Assembly (NCBI GenBank): GCA_017437005.1
Contig: JAFSBZ010000035.1
Span: 1-64,000 of the forward strand
DNA length: 64,000 nucleotides
From: Clostridia bacterium
GTDB taxonomy: Bacteria; Bacillota; Clostridia; Oscillospirales; Acutalibacteraceae
Direction: 5' to 3'
Shown here: piece by piece, positions 16,122 to 24,532 of the stretch
Layout: each line of letters opens with the position of its first letter
How positions within the stretch are numbered: the stretch's first letter is position 1
Program-made: the position numbers and the translations under genes
The notes under the pieces: generated by a model
What the model was told of the DNA's origin: nothing
Databases searched by the model: none
What the model saw: only the letters and a program-made list of their open reading frames with translations

Positions 16122-18629
16122 TTACTCCTCAATAAGACCTAAGCGCTTTGCGGCATCCTCACGCATTTTGTACTTAAGAATCTTACCCGCGGCATTCATG
16201 GGGAATGCTTTTACAAACTCAATATAACGCGGCACCTTGTGACGAGCCATATGGTCAGCGATATACTGCTTCATCTCTTCTTCGGTCATAGTTTCGCCGT
16301 CTTTTAATATGATGCAGGCCATAATCTCTTCGCCATAGCGTTTGTCGGGTACACCGATAACCTGAACATCCTTAACCTTGTCGCAGGTATAAATAAATTC
16401 TTCAATTTCTTTAGGATAAATGTTTTCACCGCCACGGATAATCATATCCTTAAGACGACCGGTTATGTTGTAATTGCCTTCAGGTGTGCGGCAAGCAAGG
16501 TCGCCTGTGTGAAGCCAACCATCAGCATCAATGGTAGAGGCGGTAGCCTGTGGCATTTTGTAATAACCCTTCATAATGTTGTAGCCGCGCGCCACAAATT
16601 CGCCGTTTACACCGTCGGGGCAATCTTCACCAGTTTCGGGGTCAACGATTTTACACTCAACATTAGCGAATGCGCTACCAACCGTTTCGGTACGAACCTC
16701 TAATGAATCATAGTAACTGCTCATAGTACAGCCTGGGCTTGCTTCGGTTTGACCATAAACCGATACAATTTCCTTCATATTCATAACTTCGGTTGCCTTT
16801 TTCATAAGGTCGGCAGGGCAGTTAGCGCCCGCCATAATACCTGTTCTGATGTATGAAAAGTCGGTTTTTGCAAAGTCCTCGTGCTGCATCATAGCGATAA
16901 ACATAGTGGGTACGCCGTTAAAGGCGGTAATATGCTCGTTATGAACGCAAGCAAGTGCAGGCTTTGGTGAGAAATAGGGAAGCGGATACATCGTAGCGCC
17001 GTGTGTCATAGAAGATGTCATAGAAAGCACCATACCAAAGCAGTGGAACATAGGCACCTGAATCATCATACGGTCAGCGGTTGATAAATCCATATGGTCG
17101 CCAATATATTTGCCGTTGTTTACAACATTGTAGTGTGTAAGCATAACGCCTTTCGGGAAGCCTGTAGTACCTGATGTGTACTGCATATTACAAACGTCAT
17201 CTTTATCAACAGCGGCAGCCATACGATAAACCTCTGAAAGTGGGACCTGTGTTGCGCGGTCTATAGCATCTTCCCAAGTCATACAACCCTTTTGGTTGTA
17301 GCCTACCGTAATTACGTTGCGAAGGAAAGGCAGTCTGCGGCTGTGAAGAGGAGAGCCCACCTTTGTACTTTCAAGCTCGGGGCAAAGCTCGGCAATAATT
17401 TTGCCGTAGTGGGTGTCCTTTGAGCCTTCGGTCATAACAAGAGTATGGGTATCAGACTGCTTAAGCAAATACTCTATCTCGTGAATTTTGTAAGCGGTGT
17501 TTACAGTGACTAAAACAGCGCCGATTTTAACGGTTGCCCAAAACGCGATATACCACTGCGGCACGTTAGAAGCCCAAACGGCTACGTGAGAGCCCGCCTT
17601 TACGCCCATAGAGATAAGTGAACGCGCAAAGGTGTCAACATCGTCACGAAATTCCGAATAGGTACGTGTGTAGTCAAGTGTTGTATATTTAAATGCGTAT
17701 TGGTCAGGGAAGCACTCAACCATAGTGTCGAGTACTTGCGAAAATGTAAGGTCGATAAGTAAATCCTTTTTCCAAACGAATTTGCCGGTGTGACTTTTGT
17801 TATAGTAGAAGGTGCGTTCGTTTTTAGAGGTATCGCCGTACTGCTTCATATAGCCTACATACTGTGAGAATATGATTTCCATATCGTCAAGCTCTTGGCA
17901 CCAAGCAGGGTCCCAAACGAGTGATACAAAGCCGTCATAGTTTACCGAGCGGAGAGCCAACATCATATCACCAATCGGCAATTCACCTTCACCTATAAGG
18001 CAAAACTCTACGCCGTCAGCCGTTTTTTCAGCATCGTTAATGTGAACGTGCTTAATGTATGCGCCCAAGTTTTTAATAATTTCCTCGGCGCTTTCGCCAC
18101 CCTCGAAGTAAGCGGCTGACATATTCCATAACGCCGCCAAATTATCGCAAGCAAATTGATCTAATACACTGCGAAGCTCTGCAGTTTTGCAAAATAGGCC
18201 CGACGTTTCAATTAAGATAGTGATATTTTTTGCCGTTGCTACAGGAAGAATTTTTTCTATAAAAGAAATAACAGTAGCGTGAGCCATATTAGCGTCAACA
18301 GCCTTTTCGGCTTTTACTCGAATAGCGGGAATTTTGAGGTTAGAAGCAATATTTACACATTTTGAAAATTCCTCTATAGCGGCATCGGCCTTGTTTGCGG
18401 CACCGATGTCGCAAAGCACGTCGATACAAGGGATTTGTAATTTCTTTTCATAAAGTCTACGTGCAGTAGCGGCGGCAGTATAATCGTGAAAAGCACCGTC
18501 CTTGTCGGTGAAAAGGCGATTATTTACGTTGTGTAGCTCGATACCGCCAAAGCCCAAATCGACCGCAATATCACAAAATTCATCAAACGAGCTGTTGTGC
18601 CAGCCCTTTGTAGAAAATGATAATTTCAT
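16122..18629 (-). CDS. Fusion: xylose-isomerase-like TIM barrel + acyl-CoA synthetase
   Basis: An 835-residue fusion. Residues about 1-265 are a sugar phosphate isomerase/epimerase-type TIM barrel (GFGGIELHNV, ILIETSG, IKHVHINDA, FVSLVWDP). Residues about 280-835 are an ANL-family AMP-forming acyl-CoA synthetase of the FadD type, with the P-loop YTSGTTGFPKGV, YGQTEAS, LHTGDLA, GRLKDMIIRGGENIYP and the C-terminal lysine in AAGKILKYKM. The synthetase would activate a carboxylic acid to its CoA ester with ATP. The start is ATG 18629 after GAGGAGGCAAACTAAT; it nearly abuts the stop of the LeuA-like gene. Leucine T-box control suggests isovalerate as substrate, which is inference. The TIM-barrel part has no assigned role. 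Confidence 0.85.
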   Translation of the reverse strand: MKLSFSTKGWHNSSFDEFCDIAVDLGFGGIELHNVNNRLFTDKDGAFHDYTAAATARRLYEKKLQIPCIDVLCDIGAANKADAAIEEFSKCVNIASNLKIPAIRVKAEKAVDANMAHATVISFIEKILPVATAKNITILIETSGLFCKTAELRSVLDQFACDNLAALWNMSAAYFEGGESAEEIIKNLGAYIKHVHINDAEKTADGVEFCLIGEGELPIGDMMLALRSVNYDGFVSLVWDPAWCQELDDMEIIFSQYVGYMKQYGDTSKNERTFYYNKSHTGKFVWKKDLLIDLTFSQVLDTMVECFPDQYAFKYTTLDYTRTYSEFRDDVDTFARSLISMGVKAGSHVAVWASNVPQWYIAFWATVKIGAVLVTVNTAYKIHEIEYLLKQSDTHTLVMTEGSKDTHYGKIIAELCPELESTKVGSPLHSRRLPFLRNVITVGYNQKGCMTWEDAIDRATQVPLSEVYRMAAAVDKDDVCNMQYTSGTTGFPKGVMLTHYNVVNNGKYIGDHMDLSTADRMMIQVPMFHCFGMVLSMTSSMTHGATMYPLPYFSPKPALACVHNEHITAFNGVPTMFIAMMQHEDFAKTDFSYIRTGIMAGANCPADLMKKATEVMNMKEIVSVYGQTEASPGCTMSSYYDSLEVRTETVGSAFANVECKIVDPETGEDCPDGVNGEFVARGYNIMKGYYKMPQATASTIDADGWLHTGDLACRTPEGNYNITGRLKDMIIRGGENIYPKEIEEFIYTCDKVKDVQVIGVPDKRYGEEIMACIILKDGETMTEEEMKQYIADHMARHKVPRYIEFVKAFPMNAAGKILKYKMREDAAKRLGLIEE

Positions 18630-18630
18630 A

Positions 18631-20007
18631 TTAGTTTGCCTCCTCGTAAACAATCTTGTTTACGGCATTGATGTACGCGCGAATACTTGCACTTATTATG
18701 TCGGTAGAAATACCGTTGCCCGAATAAAGCTTGCCGTTATTGCGGAGCTTTACAATAGCCGAGCCCATAGCCTCTTTGCCCTCGGTAACCGAGGTGATTT
18801 GAAAATCGTCAAGCTCGTAGTGATGGCCAATAATTTGCTCTATTGCCAAAAATGCAGCATCAATAGGACCATCGCCAATACAAATGCCCTGTATTTGCTC
18901 GTCACTCTTTTTAATGGTGATTTGAGCCGATGCGGGAATAATGTTACCTGTGTTGATAACGTAATTTACGAGTGTATAGGTAGCAGGTACCTGAAGTGCA
19001 ACAGAAGCAATAATTGCCTCAAGCTCTTTGTAGCCTACGCTCTTTTTGGCAGCTACGCGTAAAAATTCTTCATAAACCTTTGCTTTGTCGTCTTCTGAAA
19101 GGTCATAACCAAGCTTTGCAGCGGCAGTAGCTACTGCGTCAATATCGTCGTTTTTATCAAGATGAACGCCCGCATCATCGATAGTTTTGATGGCGGCATT
19201 GCTGTTTTGTGCAGCACCTGTTACCCAACGGATTTGTTTAACTATACGGTGAAGCTCGGTAGTCTTGATATTTGAAGCAAAGCCATAGTCATTACCGCAG
19301 TTTTTAATCATATCGGCAAAGGTTTCGAGCGAAACGGTTGTGCCGTCAACAGCGGTTTTAACAGTTGTAACGCCCTGCTTTACAGCAAGAATTGCCTGCG
19401 CAATGGCCAAACCGTTTTTGTTGTCACATTTAACGCCAACGGGCACTGTGCAGTAATCAGCAACGCTTGCAGCAAAGGCTGCAAAATCGTCGGGCATCAT
19501 ATTGGCGGCACTGTCGCAAATAGATACGCTTGTAGCACCGGCATTAATTGCTGTTTCGATTGCGGTTTTAAGAAAATCGGCTTCGGCACGTGTAGCATCA
19601 ACTGCGCAAAATTCTACGTTAGCTATTACTGCCTTTGCTTTTGTAACGGCATTTTCAATATGAGCCAAAATTTTATCAGGTTTTTTGTGGCAGGTGTATT
19701 CCATACCAACAGGCGACACGGGAAGCTCAATTCGTACCTGCGCATTTTTAGCGTTTGCAAGAGAAGCAATAGCGTTCTCTACGCTGTCGTCACCAACACC
19801 TGCGGCTACCGAAATTACACTGTTTTTAACAAATGATGAAACAGTTTTAATAAGCAAAATATCTGCACGAGCGTTTGCAATTTCAGGAAACTCGATAACG
19901 TCAACATTTAGGTTTTCGAGCTGTCTTGCAATTTCAATTTTTTCTTTAAAGCTAAAGTGACTGTTCTCGCGGCAAAGAGTTGCATCTGCAATTTTGATTT
20001 GTTTCAT
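18631..20007 (-). CDS. LeuA-like (2-isopropylmalate synthase family) protein with altered active site
   Basis: A 458-residue member of the HMGL-like/LeuA family. The C-terminal 130 residues match the LeuA leucine-binding dimer domain (GDGPIDAAFLAIEQIIG, SVTEGKEAMGSAIVKL). The TIM barrel is recognisable (EIARQLENLNVDVIEFPEI, VEFCAVDATRAEADFL), but its catalytic blocks are changed. The usual DTTLRDGEQ reads DATLCRENS, and the metal-binding HCHND reads KCDNKN. The INGIGERAGN block is also lost. So classical isopropylmalate synthase activity is doubtful. The start is MKQIKIADATL after GGAGAAAACAC; the upstream open frame is T-box RNA. First gene of the leucine T-box operon. It could be a regulator, a scaffold or a changed enzyme. 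Confidence 0.82.
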   Translation of the reverse strand: MKQIKIADATLCRENSHFSFKEKIEIARQLENLNVDVIEFPEIANARADILLIKTVSSFVKNSVISVAAGVGDDSVENAIASLANAKNAQVRIELPVSPVGMEYTCHKKPDKILAHIENAVTKAKAVIANVEFCAVDATRAEADFLKTAIETAINAGATSVSICDSAANMMPDDFAAFAASVADYCTVPVGVKCDNKNGLAIAQAILAVKQGVTTVKTAVDGTTVSLETFADMIKNCGNDYGFASNIKTTELHRIVKQIRWVTGAAQNSNAAIKTIDDAGVHLDKNDDIDAVATAAAKLGYDLSEDDKAKVYEEFLRVAAKKSVGYKELEAIIASVALQVPATYTLVNYVINTGNIIPASAQITIKKSDEQIQGICIGDGPIDAAFLAIEQIIGHHYELDDFQITSVTEGKEAMGSAIVKLRNNGKLYSGNGISTDIISASIRAYINAVNKIVYEEAN

Positions 20008-20049
20008 ATGTGTTTTCTCCTTTTGCGCCGTGTTGGTCGACGTGTTTGT

Positions 20050-20347
20050 AAAAATAAAAAAGCCCGAAGCAAAGTTACATAACTTCACTTCAGGGACGAA
20101 AATTTGTTTTTCGCGGTACCACCCTGGTTGTTGCAAAAAAGCAACCGCTTTGTCAAAGCTCCAACAAGCCTTGTGTCTTGTAACGGGACAAACCGTAGCG
20201 ACTTAATAACCGTAGTGTTCAGCCACTCTGCTCAGGAATGAGGCTTTCTTTTAATGTTCTTATCGTCTTACACCAACCGACGACTCTCTGAAAAGAAGGG
20301 AAGAAAAGAAATAATTCCTTCAAAGCATTTAAAAAATATTTGCTCGT
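20050..20347 (-). promoter_or_regulatory. T-box riboswitch, leucine (CUC specifier)
   Basis: Minus-strand T-box leader with stem I containing AGAGAG and the distal GGTTGGTG block, the T-box AGGGTGGTACCGCG (20112-20125), and a terminator from GAAGTGAAGTTA to TAACTTTGCTTC followed by TTTTTT (near 20055-20097). Lower stem I pairs GGAA with TTCC. The specifier position directly before A-TTCC reads CTC (20240-20242), leucine. TGGT in the T-box fits a tRNA with discriminator A. It should let transcription through when uncharged tRNA-Leu accumulates, controlling the three genes downstream. Confidence 0.88.
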
Positions 20348-20376
20348 ATTATATCATAATGAAAAAGGCTTGTCAA
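20348..20376 (-). promoter_or_regulatory. Promoter of the leucine T-box operon
   Basis: Minus strand TTGACA (20371-20376), 17-base spacer, TATAAT (20348-20353). Confidence 0.85.
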
Positions 20377-20407
20377 GGGTTAATAACAAAAAATTGCCCC
20401 AAAATAG

Positions 20408-20510
20408 CCTTCTCCTTGAGGAGAAGGGGGACCGCGTAGCGGTGGATGAGGTGTAAAAACGAGACACCTCATCAGTCACCTTTGGTGACAGCTTCCCCTC
20501 AAGGGGAAGC
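20408..20510. repeat. Palindromic MITE-like element
   Basis: Nested palindromes: CTTCTCCTTGAGGAGAAG, ACCGCGTAGCGGT, the long pair GATGAGGTGT / ACACCTCATC flanking AAAAACGAG, GTCACCTTTGGTGAC and CTTCCCCTCAAGGGGAAG. The ends are similar inverted hairpins, so it looks like a non-coding palindromic element of the type dispersed in Clostridia. It lies just before the CapA-like gene's stop, between that gene and the T-box promoter. Confidence 0.75.
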
Positions 20511-20513
20511 CGT

Positions 20514-21608
20514 TTACTTTTCGTTTGTATGATTTGCGGTTTTGTTAAGTTCAAGCAGCATATCAAGATGCGCTTCGCAGTCGATGTAATGGCCAAATAC
20601 CTTGTTGTCGCGCTCGGTGGCATCCTTTGAATATGCGCGTCCAATCCAGCCGTGGTAAAATTCTCTTTGGCTTTCGCAGTAGTCGGCATAGCCCTGTTTA
20701 TAACTGCCGTCTATTATACTCTGGTCAAGTTCTTTTATGGTGTCAAGGATTTCTTGTTTTGTGCTACCCTTTGACAACTCAATACCGTTTGTATTGTCGT
20801 TTATATTTACGGGAATTTTTTCAATCTCACCCGTTAGAGTATCATAACGAATAACAATTTCAAGCGGCCAATGAGGGTAGTAGTCACGAAGCGGCTTTAC
20901 AAAGTGGAAGTTTCCCTGTCCATAGCAGATAAATGCGCCATTGTAATACTCGCTACAACCAATGCAGTGACTGTGTTGACAGGTAACAAGATCGGCGCCC
21001 GCATCAACAAGCGCGTGGGTAAGCTTGCGCATACGAGGGGAGGGGTAACGGCAGTTTTCTTTGCCACCGTGATAAATTACGATAACCTTATCGGCATTAG
21101 CTTTAGCTTCACGCACGTCAGCAATAGTATCATAGCAGTCATAAAGGCGTGAGCCCATACGATCTTCAAGAGCATAGCTATATTCACTTTCACATACGCA
21201 AACAAAGGCTATTTTTTCGCCATTTTTTTCAAAGTAATAGTTTTTGCGAGCGTCTTCGTAATTATCACCAAAACCGGTGTACGCAATACCTTGTTCGTCT
21301 AAAGCGGCAACAGTATCTTTATAGCCCTGAATTCCATAGTCAAAAATATGGTTATTTGAAAGACCTACAAGGTTGATGCCTACCTCTTTCATAACCTCGG
21401 CGGCAATAGGTGTACCTTTAAGGCAGGGGCCGAATTTTTCGATACCGCCGTCACTTTCGGTAAGTGCGCCCTCCATATTTACAAAATTTATATCATTATC
21501 TTTAAATAGCGATACAGTATCAGCAAAAAGGGTTTTTATATCTTTGGATTTAAAAAGCTCATCTGTGCATTCAGTAGGGCAAAAGTCGCCCGCAAGTAAT
21601 ATTTTCAT
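20514..21608 (-). CDS. CapA-family protein (PGA synthesis-like metallophosphatase fold), cytoplasmic form
   Basis: A 364-residue CapA/PGA_cap protein. The calcineurin-like blocks are AGDFCPTE at the N-terminus, NMEGALT, LSNNHIFDYG, YHGGKEN, QHSHCIGC and GQGNFHF. CapA proteins are linked to poly-gamma-glutamate capsule and similar surface polymers, but most stand-alone homologues are uncharacterised. This one has no signal peptide or membrane anchor, unlike the second CapA at 41281. Good site AGGTGACATATT before the start. It ends against a palindromic element. A terminator of the upstream gene lies just before it, so it is a separate unit or read by leakage. Confidence 0.82.
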   Translation of the reverse strand: MKILLAGDFCPTECTDELFKSKDIKTLFADTVSLFKDNDINFVNMEGALTESDGGIEKFGPCLKGTPIAAEVMKEVGINLVGLSNNHIFDYGIQGYKDTVAALDEQGIAYTGFGDNYEDARKNYYFEKNGEKIAFVCVCESEYSYALEDRMGSRLYDCYDTIADVREAKANADKVIVIYHGGKENCRYPSPRMRKLTHALVDAGADLVTCQHSHCIGCSEYYNGAFICYGQGNFHFVKPLRDYYPHWPLEIVIRYDTLTGEIEKIPVNINDNTNGIELSKGSTKQEILDTIKELDQSIIDGSYKQGYADYCESQREFYHGWIGRAYSKDATERDNKVFGHYIDCEAHLDMLLELNKTANHTNEK

Positions 21609-21627
21609 AATATGTCACCTCAAAAAC

Positions 21628-21660
21628 AAACTGTGGTATGAGTTAATCATACCACAGTTT
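21628..21660 (-). terminator. Terminator of the DUF4965 gene
   Basis: AAACTGTGGTATGA (21628-21641) pairs with TCATACCACAGTTT (21647-21660). On the minus strand GTTTTTG follows. Confidence 0.8.
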
Positions 21661-21679
21661 TAAAAAAATACAAGTAAAT

Positions 21680-23566
21680 TTAAAACATTAATTTCATAAA
21701 CAAACCGCCGATAACCGTTCGGTGACGGAACATACTAATTTTTGCGCTGTCACAGTAGTACCAATCGGTCATTGGTGCGCGGTCTGCTGTTTGGTTGTAT
21801 GAATTCCAAAGTGAATCAACAAGCAGGTCGAAGTCGCCCTGATTATCAGCAATTGATGCCACCCATAAAAGCCAGTCGGATTTGGTGTAATTTTTGCGTG
21901 AGTCAAGCGGCACACCGTAGGGGAGCATTTCTTTTTTGTAACGGGCGATTTCACCTTCATAAAATTCTTGCGGAAATAGCTTTGTACCCCATAATTTATC
22001 CCAAACCGAATTGTATTTAAGCGAGAAAGTATCGGGTTGGTCGAAAGCAAGACGGTAACTGCCGTCGCTGTTTTTTGCCCTTTCTATTACCGAAGCGGCA
22101 TATTCGCGGGCAGTATTCATCATTTTTTGAGCTTCATCGTTTTCGCCAAGTCTTTGAAGAATGTGACTGTATGCGGCAATGCCCATAATTGCCTTTATGG
22201 AAAGGTTGACATTGTGCGCGAGGTGTCCTGCAAAGTCGTCGGTGCAGAGCTGGTTTTCGGGGTCAAGACTGTATTTAATAAGATATTTACTCCACAGGCT
22301 TATGGTATCAATATGTTCTTTTGCAAAAGATACGTCATTATCTGCATCACAAATAGCGGCAAAAAGGATTATCATATTGCCACATTCTTCGACAGGCATT
22401 TGCATATTTTTATCTATTTCGGTATTGCCGTTTTCGCGTTTTACACCATAGAACTGCCCGTTAAGTAACGGGTATTGTCCGACATCGTGCGGCGCAAAAT
22501 CAAAGCGCCATTCATCGCTTGCGGCATAGCGCATTATAGGTCGCAACATACCTTTAAGAAGTTCGGTATTGTAAAGCAAGAATATAGGCGCTGACGGATA
22601 TGTAACGTCAACGGTAGCAGCACAACCGTTTGAGGAGCATTCTTTTGAAATATAAAGATTGTTGCCGTCTATGTCAACCACAAGCTTATGCGCCGCCATT
22701 ATCTGACGAACCGAAAGCAATAACATATCGGCATATTTTTCATTACCCTTTTGGGTTGCATCTTTTTTTAGTTTGTCCGAAAAGGCATTACAACGCGCAA
22801 GCAAGGTGTTATATTCATTTGCGGCTTCAACGATTGCTTGCTCTATGGTTTTGCCGTCCTTTCTCCAGTAAGCCTTAAGATTATCACCAAAATACTGAAT
22901 ACTGTCTATATCGTCATAGCCGAAAAGAAACAGCGCGTCACTGTTAAGGTCTGCTTCAACACTTATGGCATTCATATTATCAAGTGCGCTGCTATAAGCC
23001 TTGCCGTCACCGTTTACGCCAAGGTATAAATAACCCCAGTCAATGCAGATGTAATCATCACTACGCGATAATACATTTTGATTAGCATTACCCATTTTAA
23101 TTGCTGTGATGCCCTTAATATCTACAGGTGCAGTTACAACCGTATTACAGCCTTTTTTCTCTAAAACAAGCTCCTCACTTGCGGTAAATTTAACCGCAAC
23201 GGTGTGCGAATTACCGTCAAGATTTTCGTATGAAACCTTGCAGTATGTCACAGGGCGTGATGCGTAATATAAATCGTCTACTAATGTTGGAGAGGTAAAA
23301 TGAGCGGTAAGGCAAATGGCGGTATTTGCATATGTAATAATTGTAGAAAAAGCATCAATTTCTACGTTTTCGACCGTCATTTCAGGAATGTTGTTTTCAT
23401 TAAAACCTAAAAAATGGAATTCTTCTCCGTCAACAAAAACTCTGCCCGACATAGTGTTGGGTTTGCCCGTCCAGTGAACAGTGTTTTCGAGCACTGAATT
23501 TTCGGTCCATATAGAAAAATACGGGTCAATATTTATAATGGGTGTTGCGGGTGCGCGCAGTTTCAT
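21680..23566 (-). CDS. DUF4965/glutaminase A-like protein
   Basis: A 628-residue protein with the arrangement of the bacterial and fungal glutaminase A-like family (DUF5127, DUF4965, DUF1793). The N-terminal block PATPIINIDPYFSIW with HWTGKPNTMSGRVFVDG is typical. The middle has a helical barrel-like region (YADMLLLSVRQIMAAHKLV) and the C-terminal part SLWNSYNQTADRAPMTDWYY is conserved. The activity is uncertain; the fold suggests a glycoside-hydrolase-like alpha-barrel. No signal peptide, so probably cytoplasmic. It is divergent from the AraC-type gene at 23663, which likely controls it. Start after AGGAGGAAATACT. Confidence 0.8.
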   Translation of the reverse strand: MKLRAPATPIINIDPYFSIWTENSVLENTVHWTGKPNTMSGRVFVDGEEFHFLGFNENNIPEMTVENVEIDAFSTIITYANTAICLTAHFTSPTLVDDLYYASRPVTYCKVSYENLDGNSHTVAVKFTASEELVLEKKGCNTVVTAPVDIKGITAIKMGNANQNVLSRSDDYICIDWGYLYLGVNGDGKAYSSALDNMNAISVEADLNSDALFLFGYDDIDSIQYFGDNLKAYWRKDGKTIEQAIVEAANEYNTLLARCNAFSDKLKKDATQKGNEKYADMLLLSVRQIMAAHKLVVDIDGNNLYISKECSSNGCAATVDVTYPSAPIFLLYNTELLKGMLRPIMRYAASDEWRFDFAPHDVGQYPLLNGQFYGVKRENGNTEIDKNMQMPVEECGNMIILFAAICDADNDVSFAKEHIDTISLWSKYLIKYSLDPENQLCTDDFAGHLAHNVNLSIKAIMGIAAYSHILQRLGENDEAQKMMNTAREYAASVIERAKNSDGSYRLAFDQPDTFSLKYNSVWDKLWGTKLFPQEFYEGEIARYKKEMLPYGVPLDSRKNYTKSDWLLWVASIADNQGDFDLLVDSLWNSYNQTADRAPMTDWYYCDSAKISMFRHRTVIGGLFMKLMF

Positions 23567-23578
23567 AGTATTTCCTCC

Positions 23579-23607
23579 TTGAAGTATATGTATAATTGTA
23601 TTATAAT
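23579..23607 (+). promoter_or_regulatory. Promoter of the AraC-type gene
   Basis: TTGAAG (23579-23584), 17-base spacer, TATAAT (23602-23607), adjoining the start of the divergent gene. Confidence 0.65.
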
Positions 23608-23662
23608 AAGTTATAATCTCCGATTAAATGCGTATTTTAATTATAAAAGTGAGGAAAACAAT

Positions 23663-24466
23663 TTGAACGAATATTTAAAGCCCTTTGCCTGCGCCCATAA
23701 AAACACGCCTTTTTATATATCACTTGCGGGTGTGACCTACCCAAGTCCTACATATCATATCACCAGAACAAAGGCTGATACGTTTGTAATAGAGTATGTG
23801 ACGGACGGCGTAGGGTATGTTTTTGCAGATGGCAAAATGAACTGTGTCGGCAAAGATATGGTTTATCTTCTGGTAGCGGGTGAAAAGCACGATTATTATG
23901 CCGACAGTGAAAATCCTTTCCAAAAAATCTTTTTGAATCTTTCGGGGGATTTTTGCAAGCAACTGGTTTTAGCTTACGGACTTTCGGGGAAATACTTTTT
24001 TGACGGTAACGGATTAAAGCCTACCTTTGAAAAAATAGCTGATATTATCAGTTCCGATATGCCCGATAGCGATATGCAAGCAGTGTTACAGGGGATTTTT
24101 GTAGAGATAATTTCAAAACTATCGGTGGCGGTTTCGGAGAATAAACACAGTGATGAAGCGCTTAAATTAAAAAATTATCTTGATTCAAATATTTCGCGTA
24201 TTGTGAGCACTGCGGAACTCGCAAAAACAATCTTTCGCTCGCAAGATTATTGTCAGAAGTTATTCAGCCGCGAGTTTGGCATCACGCCCTATGCCTATCA
24301 GCTTGTGTGCAAAATGCAAACGGCAAAATCACTACTTGCCGATACCGATATATCGGTAGGGGAAATTGTCGAAAAGTTAGGTTATACCGATATACATTAT
24401 TTTTCAAACCTGTTTCAAAAAAAGTGCGGCTGCCGACCTACCGAGTATAGAAAAAGCAGAAGATAA
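23663..24466 (+). CDS. AraC-family transcriptional regulator
   Basis: A 267-residue regulator with an N-terminal cupin-type sensor domain (about residues 30-130, GVGYVFADGKMNCVGKDMV) and a C-terminal double helix-turn-helix of the AraC type (STAELAKTIFRSQDYCQKLFSREFGITPYAYQ and later VGEIVEKLGYTDIHYFSNLFQKKCG, split here). The TTG start at 23663 follows GTGAGGAAAACAA; a longer in-frame ATG overlaps the promoter. Sugar or nitrogen source is a usual ligand for this group. The divergent DUF4965 gene is the natural target. Confident on family, not on ligand. Confidence 0.88.
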   Translation: MNEYLKPFACAHKNTPFYISLAGVTYPSPTYHITRTKADTFVIEYVTDGVGYVFADGKMNCVGKDMVYLLVAGEKHDYYADSENPFQKIFLNLSGDFCKQLVLAYGLSGKYFFDGNGLKPTFEKIADIISSDMPDSDMQAVLQGIFVEIISKLSVAVSENKHSDEALKLKNYLDSNISRIVSTAELAKTIFRSQDYCQKLFSREFGITPYAYQLVCKMQTAKSLLADTDISVGEIVEKLGYTDIHYFSNLFQKKCGCRPTEYRKSRR

Positions 24467-24468
24467 AA

Positions 24469-24513
24469 ATAGCAGTCAACTTTTGTTGGCTGCTATTTTA
24501 AATATTATTTTTT
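24469..24513 (+). terminator. Terminator of the AraC-type gene
   Basis: AATAGCAGTCAAC paired with GTTGGCTGCTATT around TTTT, followed by a T-rich stretch. Confidence 0.8.
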
Positions 24514-24532
24514 TATTATATAGAAACAAGTG

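Noticed and set aside
20008..20136. N-terminal extension of the LeuA-like protein
   Set aside because: This part is T-box RNA (antiterminator and terminator), not coding.
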